64,000 nt of DNA from Desulfacinum hydrothermale DSM 13146 (GCF_900176285.1 NZ_FWXF01000013.1:1-64000), one strand, 5' to 3'. Positions 25,739 to 34,864 are shown, counted from the stretch's first letter. The notes: generated from the sequence alone by a model not told the origin. Numbers and translations: made by a program.

Positions 25739-26758
25739 CTACCCGCGGCCGGTCATGGACTTGGGAATTCGCCCCGTGCGCACACACTCGGAACGGAGCC
25801 GGCGGCCGACGATCCTTTCCACCCAGCGGCCGATATCCAGCACCTTGTCCACGTCCACCCCGGTGTCGATGCCCATCTCGTCCATCATGACCACCATGTC
25901 TTCCATGCACACCAGGCCCACGATGGAAGGGTCCGCATAGTAGTACGACCCGGTTCCTGCCACGGGGACCCCATCCACGAAGTTGGCCGGCTGCCCGCCG
26001 ATGCCGCCCAGGGTGCCTTCGTAGTGGGTGATGCCGGCTTGCAGGGCGGCCAGCACGTTGGCCAGGCCCCAGCCCCGGGTCACATGGAAGTGGGCGATGT
26101 GTTTGGTGGGATCCGGTATTTCGTCCAGAATCATGGAAAAGTAATCGTAGACCCGGTTGGGTGGGGCCGAACCGTCATGGTCCGCATGTTCGATGTCGTC
26201 GGCGCCGATGTCGAGCCATCGCTTGGTGAATTCCACCGCCTTTTTGAGCTCCGTGGGCCCTTCGATGGGGCATCCCCAGATGGTGCTCACCGTGCCGCAC
26301 ACCTTGATGCCCACCTCATGGGCCTTGGGGATGTATTCTTCACACATCTTCCAGTACTCGGCCAGGGAAAGGCCCGAATTCTTCCTGTGGTGCGATTCGC
26401 TGGTGGAAACCATGAAAAGGATCCGGTCGGGTCCATAGCCCTCCTTGCGAGCCTGGATGGCCCTATCGGCCGCCTTTTCGCGGATGGTGATGGCCGTCAC
26501 CTCCACGTCCTTGACCAGGTGGGCGATCTTCTTGCTGCTTCGGAATCTTTGGAGCAGCTCATCGGCGTCCTTGAACTGGGGCATGCCCCTGGGATTGCCG
26601 AAGTTGGTCAATTCCACCCGTTTGAAGCCGGCCAACACCAGCTGTTCCGCAAGCCAGAGCTTGGCGTCCGTGGGGATGAACTTTTCTTCATGCTGGAAGC
26701 CGTCTCGAACCGTGATGTCGCCCAGCACGACCTTCTTGGGATACTGGAGACCTGACAT
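25739..26758 (-). CDS. HMG-CoA lyase-like protein (DRE-TIM metallolyase)
   Basis: A protein of 339 residues. The DRE-TIM barrel is shown by LGDITVRDGFQHEE (~12-25) and the metal-binding HFHVTRGWG (~227-235). In true HMG-CoA lyases a glycine loop GLGGCPYA carries the catalytic cysteine; here the loop reads GGIGGQPANF with no cysteine. The context (isovaleryl-CoA dehydrogenase, methylglutaconyl-CoA hydratase and carboxyltransferase on the same strand) still suggests the last step of leucine breakdown, HMG-CoA to acetoacetate and acetyl-CoA. A related aldol-type lyase with another substrate is the alternative. The ATG at 26758 follows AGGAGGACAG. Confidence 0.8.
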   Translation of the reverse strand: MSGLQYPKKVVLGDITVRDGFQHEEKFIPTDAKLWLAEQLVLAGFKRVELTNFGNPRGMPQFKDADELLQRFRSSKKIAHLVKDVEVTAITIREKAADRAIQARKEGYGPDRILFMVSTSESHHRKNSGLSLAEYWKMCEEYIPKAHEVGIKVCGTVSTIWGCPIEGPTELKKAVEFTKRWLDIGADDIEHADHDGSAPPNRVYDYFSMILDEIPDPTKHIAHFHVTRGWGLANVLAALQAGITHYEGTLGGIGGQPANFVDGVPVAGTGSYYYADPSIVGLVCMEDMVVMMDEMGIDTGVDVDKVLDIGRWVERIVGRRLRSECVRTGRIPKSMTGRG

Positions 26759-26989
26759 GATCTGTCCTCCTTGAGTGTTGGGATTGGCGCTTGTGCTGCT
26801 TCCGTTGGGCGGCATGTGAGGCGGTTTCACACGCTGTAAGCCTCAGGGAAAGACCTCAAGGGTGATCAGGTGGGGATCTGCCGGACACCATGGGCTGGAA
26901 GCTTTGGTCCGTCACCCGCCGTCCGTCCATGTCCGGCAACGACGGTGCCCGCTCTGCACCCATGCGTCACCCCTCGGGTCGGATCCCGC

Positions 26990-28591
26990 TTAGAATCGCA
27001 GGTTGCCGAAGGCCGGTCCCTCGATGGGTTTGAGCAGGCTCACCTCGAAGGCCATGGCCAGCCAGTCCCGGATCTCCCGGAATTTGAGCACGCGATCGTT
27101 GAGAAGCCGAGCCCCGCAAAAGAACGGGTGGGCCTCCCCGTCGTACTTTTCGATCATCTGCTGGCGAAAGGCCTGCTTTTCCCCTTCGCTCATGGGATTG
27201 CCCTTGGCCTCCCGCTTGCGCTCTTCAATGCTCAAAAGCACCTCAGCCGCCGACCGGCCGCTCATGACCGAGGTGCGCGCCCGCATGGTGGAAAAGAGGA
27301 AGTGGGGCCGGTAGGCGCGCCCGCACATGCCGTAGTTGGCCGCGCCGTTATCGGGGCCGATCACCAGCTGGATCCGCGGCACCTGGGCACAGGAGACCGC
27401 CCGCACCATGTCGGCGCCGTATTTGCCGATCCCCATGTGCTCCGATTCCGAACCCACCATGTAACCGGGCGAGCTCTGGATGAAGAGAAGCGGCGTCTTT
27501 TCCTGGCAACACCGCACGATCCACTCCGTGGCCTTGCGGGCCGCCTCCACGAAGATGATCCCCAGCCCGTTGGAGGCGATGATGCCCACGGGAATGCCCT
27601 TGAGGCGGATTTTCCCCGTGACGATGTTGTCCCCGCGGCCCGGCGCGTAATTTTTCTTGTACTCAATGAAATGGCTGTCGTCGGCGATGGCGCGGATGAC
27701 ATTTCGCACATGGATGCCCTGGTGGATCTTGGCCGGCAGCTCTTCGTAGAGGGTCTCCACCGGGATCTGGGGCGGCGATTCGGCGTAACGATGGGTCTGC
27801 AGCTCCTGGGGCCGCTCCAGGGACAGGATTTCGCGCACCTTTTCCACGGCCTCATCCTGGCTCCGGCAGAAATGATCGGCACCGCCCGAGATCTGGGTAT
27901 GCACCCGAGCCCCGCCCAGGTCTTCGGCCGAGATCACCTCCCCGGTGGCCGCCTTCACCAACGGGGGGCCGCCTAGAAAGGAATAGGCCATGCGCTCGAT
28001 CATCACCGCCTGACAGGCCATGAAGACGATGTAGGCCCCCCCGGCGGTGTTCCCGCCCGTGCTCAAGGTGATCTGCTTGAGGCCCTTGGCCGACATGCGG
28101 GCCATGTTGTAGAACATGGACCCGAAATGGCCGTCGTCGGGGAAGACGTCCGCCTGCATGGGAAGAAAGGCGCCTCCCGAGTCCGCGATGTAGACGCAGT
28201 TGAGCCCGCATCGTTCGGCGATGGCCTGGGCCCGCATGTGTTTTTTCAAGGTGATGGGGAAGTAGGTCCCGGCCTTGACCCGGCTGTCGTTGGCGATGAT
28301 CATGGTCCAGTTGCCATAGATTTTGCCCAGACCCGTCACGATCCCGCCGCAGGGCACATCCTCCACGCCGGGATAATGCATCCCGAATCCCGCCAGTCGG
28401 CTCAATTCGTAGAATTCCGTCCCCGGATCGATCAGTTTCTGGATCAGCTGGCGCACGGGCTGTTTGCCCTGTTTGGCCAGCCGCTGCACGGCCGCCTCCC
28501 CCCCGGGCCACATGGCATGGTAGACCCGCTCATCCAGTTTCAGCTCTTCGTTTTCCCAAAAAGCCCTGTTCTGCGCTCGTGCATCACTCAT
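26990..28591 (-). CDS. liuB: Acyl-CoA carboxylase carboxyltransferase (3-methylcrotonyl-CoA carboxylase beta type)
   Basis: A protein of 533 residues, the usual length for MCC-beta. It has two crotonase-like carboxyltransferase domains; recognisable stretches are GIVTGLGKIYGNWTMIIAND, CVYIADSGGAFLPMQ, STGGNTAGGAYIVFM and ISGGADHFC. The C-terminal half contains GIIASNGLGIIF and the family's PGYMVGSESEHMGIGKYGADM. It moves carboxyl from biotin to 3-methylcrotonyl-CoA. No biotin carboxylase/biotin carrier subunit (LiuD) is present in this operon, so a partner must be elsewhere or the protein works differently, for instance as part of a membrane decarboxylase. It is 42 bases downstream of the hydratase gene. 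Confidence 0.87.
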   Translation of the reverse strand: MSDARAQNRAFWENEELKLDERVYHAMWPGGEAAVQRLAKQGKQPVRQLIQKLIDPGTEFYELSRLAGFGMHYPGVEDVPCGGIVTGLGKIYGNWTMIIANDSRVKAGTYFPITLKKHMRAQAIAERCGLNCVYIADSGGAFLPMQADVFPDDGHFGSMFYNMARMSAKGLKQITLSTGGNTAGGAYIVFMACQAVMIERMAYSFLGGPPLVKAATGEVISAEDLGGARVHTQISGGADHFCRSQDEAVEKVREILSLERPQELQTHRYAESPPQIPVETLYEELPAKIHQGIHVRNVIRAIADDSHFIEYKKNYAPGRGDNIVTGKIRLKGIPVGIIASNGLGIIFVEAARKATEWIVRCCQEKTPLLFIQSSPGYMVGSESEHMGIGKYGADMVRAVSCAQVPRIQLVIGPDNGAANYGMCGRAYRPHFLFSTMRARTSVMSGRSAAEVLLSIEERKREAKGNPMSEGEKQAFRQQMIEKYDGEAHPFFCGARLLNDRVLKFREIRDWLAMAFEVSLLKPIEGPAFGNLRF

Positions 28592-28633
28592 GGCATCACC
28601 CTTTCCCTGGTATCCCCGATGGGGCCGGAGCGT

Positions 28634-29416
28634 CTATTTGCCCTTGTAGACGGGCTTTCTCTTCTCCCGGAAAGCCGCCAGCCCCTCCAGACGATCCTCC
28701 GTGGGGATGGTGATCCAGTAGGCGTTGGACTCGATGGCAAGACCCGTGTGGAGATCGGTCTCCAGACCGTAATTGATGGCGTACTTGGCCTGCTGGATGG
28801 CGATGGGGCCCGTCTCACAGATCATGGCCGCCATCTCCAGGCAGGCGTCCAGAAGCTTCTCCGGCTCCGCCACCTGGTTGACCAGCCCGATGTTCAAGGC
28901 CTCTTCCGCACCCACGCGCCGGCCCGTGAAGATCAACTCCTTGGCCTTGCCCCGTCCCACCAGGCGCGGCAGCCGCTGGGTGCCGCCCGCTCCCGGGATG
29001 ATGGCAAGTCGCGTTTCGGTGAGTCCCATGCTGGCCGTGGCGGAGGCGATGCGGATGTCGCAGGCCAGGGCCAGCTCCGTACCGCCCCCCAGGGCGATCC
29101 CGTTCACCGCCGCGATCACCGGCTTGGGAAGCTCTTCGATGTGGGTAAAGAGGTTGCGGATGGTGAAGATGAATTCCTTCACCTGCGTTTCACTCAACGT
29201 GGCCCGCTCTTTCAGGTCCGCCCCGGCGCAGAACGCCTTTTGCCCCGCTCCCGTGATGATGACCACCCGCACGTCGTTGTCGAAGCGCAGGGATTCCACC
29301 TTTTCGTGCAGGCCGCGCAACATGGCAAAATTGAAGGAATTCATCACTTCCGGGCGATTCAAGGTGAGAATCGCCACCTGCCCTTTTCGTTCTTCCAAGA
29401 CCACCTGCTGTTCCAT
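28634..29416 (-). CDS. liuC: Methylglutaconyl-CoA hydratase-type enoyl-CoA hydratase
   Basis: A protein of 260 residues of the crotonase fold. The oxyanion-hole motifs are AFCAGADLKERA (~62-73) and NGIALGGGTELALACD (~105-120). The catalytic glutamates fall in GGTELA and MGLTETRLAIIPGAGGTQRLPR. These stretches are very close to the AUH/LiuC subgroup. The reaction is hydration of 3-methylglutaconyl-CoA to HMG-CoA. It lies between the acyl-CoA dehydrogenase and carboxyltransferase genes. Confidence 0.88.
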   Translation of the reverse strand: MEQQVVLEERKGQVAILTLNRPEVMNSFNFAMLRGLHEKVESLRFDNDVRVVIITGAGQKAFCAGADLKERATLSETQVKEFIFTIRNLFTHIEELPKPVIAAVNGIALGGGTELALACDIRIASATASMGLTETRLAIIPGAGGTQRLPRLVGRGKAKELIFTGRRVGAEEALNIGLVNQVAEPEKLLDACLEMAAMICETGPIAIQQAKYAINYGLETDLHTGLAIESNAYWITIPTEDRLEGLAAFREKRKPVYKGK

Positions 29417-29571
29417 GAGCGCCTCCGTGGTCCGTCAACCGTTGTGCTGATCCGCCATGCGCCTTGGCGCATGGGATCACGCTGTTTTCCGGTTTTGAGT
29501 CCCCCCCTTTCGAAGGGAGCCCGCAAGGGGGGGAGATGGGCCGTGATCCGAAAGCCGTTGTCTTGGCATCG

Positions 29572-30753
29572 TCACTTTCCGGCGCGGGCGAAGGCTTCCC
29601 GGAGAAGCTCGCGGGCCACGATGATGCGCCGGATCTCGCTGGTACCGGCGCCGATCTCATAGAGCTTGGCGTCCCGCCACAGCTTCTGCACGGGAAATTC
29701 CAGGCAGTAGCCGTAGCCGCCGTGGATCTGGACGGCCTGATTGCACACCCAGGTGGCCGCTTCCGAGGCAAAGAGGATCGCCGCCGCCGCCTGCTTGGTC
29801 AGTTCCGTTCCCTTGCCGCCCCGGGGCGCGTGCTGAGCCATCTCAGCGGCCCGGTAGACCAGGAGGCGGGCCGCTTCCGTGCGGGCGAACATGTCCGCCA
29901 GCTTCTGTTGGATCATCTGGAAGTTGCCGATGGCTTGACCGAACTGTTCCCGCTCGGCGGCATAGCGCACTGAATAATCCAGGGCCTGCTGGGCCATGCC
30001 CACGGATCCCCCCGCCAAGACGATCCGTTCGATATCCAGGCCGCTGGTCATCACGTGGACGCCCATGTTTTCCTGGCCCACCAGGTTTTCGGCCGGCACT
30101 TCACAGTCCTCAAAGACCAGCTCGCCCGTGGGGGAGCCGCGCATGCCACATTTTTTGAGCTTTCTCGACACGGAGAATCCGGGAAAATCCTTTTCCACGA
30201 TGAAGGCGCTGATGCCCTTGGCCCCTTTTTCCGGGGCCGTCTTGGCATAGACCAACAGCACGTCCGCAATGGGTCCGTTGGTGATGAACATCTTGGTGCC
30301 GTTCAGGATGTACTTGTCGCCCTTCTTTTCCGCCCGGGTGCGCAGGCTCATGGCGTCGGACCCGGCGTTGGGCTCCGTCAGGCCCAGGGCCCCGATCTTC
30401 TCCCCGGCCACCATGGGCGGCAGGTACTTTTCCTTCAGGAACTCACTGGCGTTCTTGTGGATGTTGTTCATGCACAGGTTGGAATGGGCCGCGTAGGTCA
30501 TGGCCAGCCCCGGGCAGATCCGGCTCATTTCCTCCACGGCCAGGGTCTGCATGAGCACATCGCCTCCCAGGCCGCCGTACTTTTCGTCGATGGTGATGCC
30601 CAGGATGCCGATTTCCGCGCACTTTTTGAAAAAGTCAGGAGGAAACCAGTCCTCGTCGTCGATCTTTTCCTGGATCGGCCCCAGCTCGTTGACCGACCAC
30701 TTGTGGACCATCTCCTTCATCATGCGTTGTTCTTCACTCAGCTGGAAATCCAT
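29572..30753 (-). CDS. liuA: Isovaleryl-CoA dehydrogenase
   Basis: A protein of 393 residues. FAD and substrate binding is shown by GALGLTEPNAGSDAMSLRTR (~125-145) and MFITNGPIADVLLVYAKT. The catalytic glutamate of isovaleryl-CoA dehydrogenases sits in an LDLERLVLAGG motif; here GLDIERIVLAGG is present. The C-terminus LYEIGAGTSEIRRIIVAREL is also the isovaleryl type and not the generic YEGTxEIQ. It oxidises isovaleryl-CoA to 3-methylcrotonyl-CoA, passing electrons to ETF. It is the first gene of the four-gene operon. The ATG at 30753 follows GAAGGAGGAAGCG. Confidence 0.92.
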   Translation of the reverse strand: MDFQLSEEQRMMKEMVHKWSVNELGPIQEKIDDEDWFPPDFFKKCAEIGILGITIDEKYGGLGGDVLMQTLAVEEMSRICPGLAMTYAAHSNLCMNNIHKNASEFLKEKYLPPMVAGEKIGALGLTEPNAGSDAMSLRTRAEKKGDKYILNGTKMFITNGPIADVLLVYAKTAPEKGAKGISAFIVEKDFPGFSVSRKLKKCGMRGSPTGELVFEDCEVPAENLVGQENMGVHVMTSGLDIERIVLAGGSVGMAQQALDYSVRYAAEREQFGQAIGNFQMIQQKLADMFARTEAARLLVYRAAEMAQHAPRGGKGTELTKQAAAAILFASEAATWVCNQAVQIHGGYGYCLEFPVQKLWRDAKLYEIGAGTSEIRRIIVARELLREAFARAGK

Positions 30754-31145
30754 CGCTTCCTCCTTCGCTTTTCGGGCGGCCGGTCGGCCCACGTGCCTCC
30801 CCGACCCCTCCCGGGAACCTTGAAGTGCGGATCGAACCGTGATGCAGAAGCAGAAAAGGCCGCTCCCGTTTGCCACAAACAGGACGCGGCCTCTTTCACC
30901 TAAGGACGACGTCAAATAAACACAGGTACGGGCACGTCTTGGCGTCAGTCAACCGGAGCATGTGCGTGAGCCTTTAAGGGAAGATTCCCGCCGCCACGAG
31001 GAGATCGCGCTTTCGGTCGCAGAGCACGAGATGTGAATCAGCATGGAGCAGATCGGATGCGGGATCGTTTGCGATATGGGAAACCCTGTCCCGATTTTTG
31101 TAGGAGATTGCAAAATGTTTGTCAACAACGAACCTGCTTCTGTTT

Positions 31146-31160
31146 TGAAACGTTGTTTCA
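31146..31160. promoter_or_regulatory. Palindrome TGAAACGTTGTTTCA, possible PsrA/TetR-type operator
   Basis: A perfect 15-base palindrome (arms TGAAAC and GTTTCA around GTT) lies at the far upstream end of the 404-base gap before liuA and overlaps the prmA stop. GAAAC-N-GTTTC is the type of site bound by PsrA/FadR-like TetR regulators of acyl-CoA degradation. Control of the liu operon is therefore possible, but it is almost 400 bases from the liuA start, so its role is uncertain. The rest of the gap shows no gene. Confidence 0.35.
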
Positions 31161-32027
31161 TGGACCGGTACGACACGCCGCCACGGCCTCCCAGCCGTCC
31201 ACCGCCAGGCGATCCCGAACCCGAAAGCCGGCGGGAAGCCGTTCCAAGAACTCCCGGTATTGGCTGGAAAGAAATCCGGCGGCCAGGACGAGAGAAAAGC
31301 GCCGCCAGGCGCCCTGGGCCAGCACCCCCTTGAGGCTCGGCCATTCCAGGTTCATGAGGAGCAGATCCCCGAAGGCACCCACGGCCTCCAGATCCCGACC
31401 CGCCACGGGAAAGACCGTCCCTTGGAGATCGTTCCGGGCCGCGTTGACCGCCGCCTCTCGAACCGCCATGGGGTTGGCGTCCAGAGCCACGATCCGGCGC
31501 GCTCCCAGCCGGGCGGCCGCCACCGCCAGCACGCCCGTGCCGGTACCCAAGTCCACCACGTCTTCAAAAACCCGCTCCCCATAGATCCTTTCCAGCAAGA
31601 GCAGGCAGGCTCGGGTGGTGGGATGCACCCCGGTTCCGAAGACCAAACCCGGGGTGAGCACGATGGGATGGTGGTCTTCGTCCCAGGGGGTGCCCGGCGG
31701 TTCGGCCGTGATGAGAAAGGAGCCGACCCGCAAGGAAGCAGGCCGGACCTGCTGCCATTGATGGAAATCCAGGTCGTATTCGCCGGTCATCTTCCCGCAA
31801 AAAGCGTCTTCCACCGCCCGGCGTGTTTCATCCGTGGGGCTTTCTTCGAAAAAGAGATAGGTGTAGGGAGGCTCCGGCCAGGCCCCCAGATAGCCGGGCA
31901 GGCGACGAAGGTTTTTCGCCGAGCCCTTTCCGCGCCATTCCAGGACATACAACCGCCTGGGGCGCCGCCCGGACAAGGCGGTCGAAACGGGCTTGGATCT
32001 TTTGACATTGTGCTTTTCTTGGGCCAT
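31158..32027 (-). CDS. prmA: Ribosomal protein L11 methyltransferase
   Basis: A protein of 289 residues, close to the usual ~293. The N-terminal L11-recognition domain (1-115) precedes a class I methyltransferase domain. The S-adenosylmethionine site is DLGTGTGVLAVAAARLGA (~163-180), followed by the acid loop ALDANPMAV. The catalytic-region motif LLMNLEWPSL replaces the usual (D/N)P(P/L)N-type NILAxxL. A preceding PGLVFGTGVHPTTRACL is diagnostic of PrmA. It trimethylates L11 during ribosome assembly. A divergent MBL-fold gene starts about 95 bases away. Confidence 0.88.
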   Translation of the reverse strand: MAQEKHNVKRSKPVSTALSGRRPRRLYVLEWRGKGSAKNLRRLPGYLGAWPEPPYTYLFFEESPTDETRRAVEDAFCGKMTGEYDLDFHQWQQVRPASLRVGSFLITAEPPGTPWDEDHHPIVLTPGLVFGTGVHPTTRACLLLLERIYGERVFEDVVDLGTGTGVLAVAAARLGARRIVALDANPMAVREAAVNAARNDLQGTVFPVAGRDLEAVGAFGDLLLMNLEWPSLKGVLAQGAWRRFSLVLAAGFLSSQYREFLERLPAGFRVRDRLAVDGWEAVAACRTGP

Positions 32028-32123
32028 TTTGGTGTATCCTGTGGCTTCGGAATGTTTCAGGAAGGATCCATTTTCTGGGATGCCCGGTCACCGGGCGAGC
32101 CGATAGGTGCGGAGGAACCCACC

Positions 32124-32774
32124 ATGAAGATCATTCAGAAACCGGTCGGCCTCATGGAAGTCTTTTGCTATCTGGTCCTTGACGAGGACACGGGCGATGC
32201 CATTCTCATCGACCCCGCCGGGAACGAAGACGAACTGGCGGCCCTCGTTCAGGCCAATAAAGCCGCTTGCCGCTACATTGTCAACACGCACGGCCACGCA
32301 GACCACACCTGCGGAAACGCGCGTATGAAGGAACTTTTGGGAGCGCCCATCGTCTTGCACGCTCTGGATGACGATTTTTTTCAGCGTCCGGAAAACCAGG
32401 CGTTTGCACGGGCCATGGGCTTTCCCATCTCGCCTCCGGCGGATATCCGCATTCAGGACGGGGACGCACTCACCTTCGGCAATCTCACGCTGCGCTTCAT
32501 CCACACCCCGGGCCACACACCGGGGGCCTGCTGCCTTCTGATCGACGGCAACCTCTTTACGGGCGACACCCTCTTTGTGGGGGCCGTGGGGCGAACCGAT
32601 CTGCCGGGCGCCTCCTTCGATCAGCTGCTCCAATCGCTTCGAAAAATCATCCAACTGCCGCCGGAAACCATCGTCTGGCCGGGGCACGATTACGGGGACG
32701 CGCCCACCTCCACGGTGGCCCACGAGATGCAACACAACCCCTACATCACCGATTTTATTCTGGACGAGGAATAG
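32124..32774 (+). CDS. Metallo-beta-lactamase-fold hydrolase (glyoxalase II-like)
   Basis: A protein of 216 residues. The zinc motif THGHADHTCGN (~56-66) is followed by HTPGHTPGA (~131), GDTLFVGAVGRTDLPGA (~150) and a final metal ligand in VWPGHDYG. This is the glyoxalase II / persulfide dioxygenase branch of the family. In anaerobes such proteins often act on thioesters; the substrate is not evident here. The ATG at 32124 follows GCGGAGGAACCCACC. The next gene starts four bases after its stop, so the two are probably co-transcribed. Confidence 0.85.
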   Translation: MKIIQKPVGLMEVFCYLVLDEDTGDAILIDPAGNEDELAALVQANKAACRYIVNTHGHADHTCGNARMKELLGAPIVLHALDDDFFQRPENQAFARAMGFPISPPADIRIQDGDALTFGNLTLRFIHTPGHTPGACCLLIDGNLFTGDTLFVGAVGRTDLPGASFDQLLQSLRKIIQLPPETIVWPGHDYGDAPTSTVAHEMQHNPYITDFILDEE

Positions 32775-32777
32775 GCC

Positions 32778-33305
32778 ATGGGCGGCGTTTGGGCGCAGTC
32801 ACTGTCAACGCCTCTGGGGATCATCCTTGCCGTGGCCACCCCAAGGGGTGTTTGCCGCCTTCAGTTCGTTCGGCCCCCGCTCGCCACAGCGGAACTGTTG
32901 GAACGGTTCCGGTCGGAGATCGAGCCTTTCCTGGAAGGCCGCACCCTGTGGGAAGGTCCCAACGAACACCTCCAGGCCCTGAGCACGCAGCTTCAAGACT
33001 ACTTCGAGGGCAAAAGAGGCCATCCCACCGTGCCGGTGGATTTCCCGGGCGGCACGGCCTTCCAACGAGAGGTGTGGCGCCAATTGCGCCGCATTCCCTA
33101 CGGGGCCACCCGCACCTACCAAGAGGTGGCCCAGGCCATGGGCCGGCCCAAGGCGGTGCGGGCCGTGGGGCAGGCCTGCGGGCGCAACCCCATCCCCATC
33201 CTGGTGCCCTGCCATCGGGTGGTGGCCCGAAGCGGCCTGGGCGGGTTTTCCAGCGGCTTGGACATCAAGAAGCGGCTGCTTCGCCTGGAGGGGGCTTTTG
33301 CTTGA
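32778..33305 (+). CDS. ogt: Methylated-DNA-protein cysteine methyltransferase
   Basis: A protein of 175 residues. The C-terminal DNA-binding helix-turn-helix (TYQEVAQAMGRPKAVRAVGQ) is followed by the active site IPILVPCHRVV (cysteine ~146) and a glycine-rich FSSGLDIKKRLLRLEG. It removes methyl groups from O6-methylguanine by irreversible transfer to its cysteine. It is directly coupled to the MBL-fold gene upstream (four-base gap). Confidence 0.93.
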   Translation: MGGVWAQSLSTPLGIILAVATPRGVCRLQFVRPPLATAELLERFRSEIEPFLEGRTLWEGPNEHLQALSTQLQDYFEGKRGHPTVPVDFPGGTAFQREVWRQLRRIPYGATRTYQEVAQAMGRPKAVRAVGQACGRNPIPILVPCHRVVARSGLGGFSSGLDIKKRLLRLEGAFA

Positions 33306-33418
33306 CACCCTTTGTGACCGGCTCGTATAGGGATGGAGGCGTTTCTTCCAACATGGAAAAAGCAGATGGCTAGAGGAATCGGACGGATTTTCACATCGCC
33401 AAGATACGGAGGACAACC

Positions 33419-34759
33419 TTGGAAGAAAGACAGCTGAAAAGAAAGGAACAGATCCCATCTCCCAAAGGCAAATTGGGGGTCCTCATTCCCGGTGTGGGGG
33501 GAGCCGTCAGCACCACCTTCATGGCAGGCGTGGAAGCCATCCGGCGCGGACTGGCGGAACCCATCGGCTCTCTCACCCAAATGGGCACCATCCGACTGGG
33601 CAAACGCGACGAATACCGAATCCCGCGCATCAAGGACTTCGTCCCCCTGGCCTCGCTGGAAGACCTGGTCTTCGGAGGTTGGGACATCTACGAGGCCAAC
33701 GCTTACGAAGCCGCCTCGTTTGCCAAGGTGCTCCAACGGGATCACCTGGATCCCATCAAGGACTTTTTGGAAACCATCCGGCCCATGCCGGCCGTCTTCG
33801 ACCGGCGGTTCGTGAAGAATCTGGACGGCAACCACGTGAAACCCGGCACCGATCTGCGGGCGCACGTGGAGGCGGTCAAGGAAGACATCGCCCGTTTCAA
33901 GGAAGAAAACGGCCTGGATCGCTGTGTCATGATCTGGTGCGGCAGCACGGAAGTCCACCTCAAGCCGGAAGAACCGCACTTGAGCCTGGAAGCGTTCCAG
34001 AAGGCGGTGGACGCCAACGATCCGCGCATCGCTCCGAGCATGCTCTATGCCCTGGCGGCCCTGGAAAGCGGGATCCCCTACATCAACGGGGCGCCGAACC
34101 TGACCGTGGACATCCCGGCCCTCGTAGAACTGGCCAGGGAAAAGCACATGCCCATCGCGGGCAAGGACTTCAAGACGGGCCAGACCCTCATGAAAACCAT
34201 CCTGGCCCCCGGCCTCAAGGCCCGCATGCTGGGTCTGGAGGGCTGGTACTCCACCAACATCCTGGGAAACCGGGACGGCCTGGTTCTGGACGACAAGGAC
34301 TCCTTCAAGACCAAAGAAGAGAGCAAGCTGTCGGTGCTGGAATACATCCTGCAACCCCAACTCTACCCCAACCTCTACAAGAATTACTACCACAAGGTGA
34401 CCATCAACTATTACCCGCCCCGGGGAGACAACAAGGAAGGCTGGGACTGCATCGACATCTTCGGCTGGCTGGGCTACCCCATGCAGATCAAGGTGGATTT
34501 CCAGTGCCGGGACAGCATCCTGGCAGCTCCCATCTGCCTGGACCTGGTGCTCTTCACCGATCTGGCCCAGCGCATCGGCCTGCACGGCATCCAGGAATGG
34601 CTCTCCTTCTACTTCAAAAGCCCCATGCACAAGGAAGGTCTCTACCCGGAACACGACCTTTTCATCCAGCTCATGAAGCTCAAAAACACCCTGCGCTACC
34701 TCATGGGTGAAGAGCAGATCACCCACTTCGGGCTGGACTACTATCTGGGTGAAAAGTAA
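33419..34759 (+). CDS. ino1: Inositol-3-phosphate synthase
   Basis: A protein of 446 residues of the bacterial/archaeal myo-inositol-1-phosphate synthase family. The NAD-binding loop is VLIPGVGGAVSTTF (~20-33). The conserved central region has WCGSTEVHLKPE, NGAPNLTVDIPAL and AGKDFKTGQTLMKTILAPGLKARMLGLEGWYSTNILGN (split here: GKDFKTGQT, SxNxLGN-type). It converts glucose 6-phosphate to inositol 3-phosphate. The start is the TTG at 33419, chosen because ACGGAGGACAACC lies just before it and no ATG upstream is in frame. A terminator-like hairpin follows at 34789-34828. The downstream use (phosphatidylinositol or a compatible solute) is not shown by the neighbours. Confidence 0.9.
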   Translation: MEERQLKRKEQIPSPKGKLGVLIPGVGGAVSTTFMAGVEAIRRGLAEPIGSLTQMGTIRLGKRDEYRIPRIKDFVPLASLEDLVFGGWDIYEANAYEAASFAKVLQRDHLDPIKDFLETIRPMPAVFDRRFVKNLDGNHVKPGTDLRAHVEAVKEDIARFKEENGLDRCVMIWCGSTEVHLKPEEPHLSLEAFQKAVDANDPRIAPSMLYALAALESGIPYINGAPNLTVDIPALVELAREKHMPIAGKDFKTGQTLMKTILAPGLKARMLGLEGWYSTNILGNRDGLVLDDKDSFKTKEESKLSVLEYILQPQLYPNLYKNYYHKVTINYYPPRGDNKEGWDCIDIFGWLGYPMQIKVDFQCRDSILAAPICLDLVLFTDLAQRIGLHGIQEWLSFYFKSPMHKEGLYPEHDLFIQLMKLKNTLRYLMGEEQITHFGLDYYLGEK

Positions 34760-34788
34760 CGGTTCATGCGGCTTGAGTGCGCTGTGTC

Positions 34789-34828
34789 GGGCGGCGGGCG
34801 TCGCTTCGGGCGCCCGCCGACGCTTTTT
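34789..34828 (+). terminator. Intrinsic terminator after ino1
   Basis: Arms CGGCGGGCG (34792-34800) and CGCCCGCCG (34811-34819) form a nine-base-pair stem. The loop is ten bases, and TTTTT follows four bases after the stem. It lies 33 bases after the ino1 stop. Confidence 0.65.
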
Positions 34829-34864
34829 CCGCCTGCAAGCTGGGCGCCCTTAGAGGAGGGATCG

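Noticed and set aside
33116-34726. Minus-strand open frame of 536 codons opposite ino1
   Set aside because: The plus strand encodes a full inositol-phosphate synthase with conserved motifs; the minus frame shows none.
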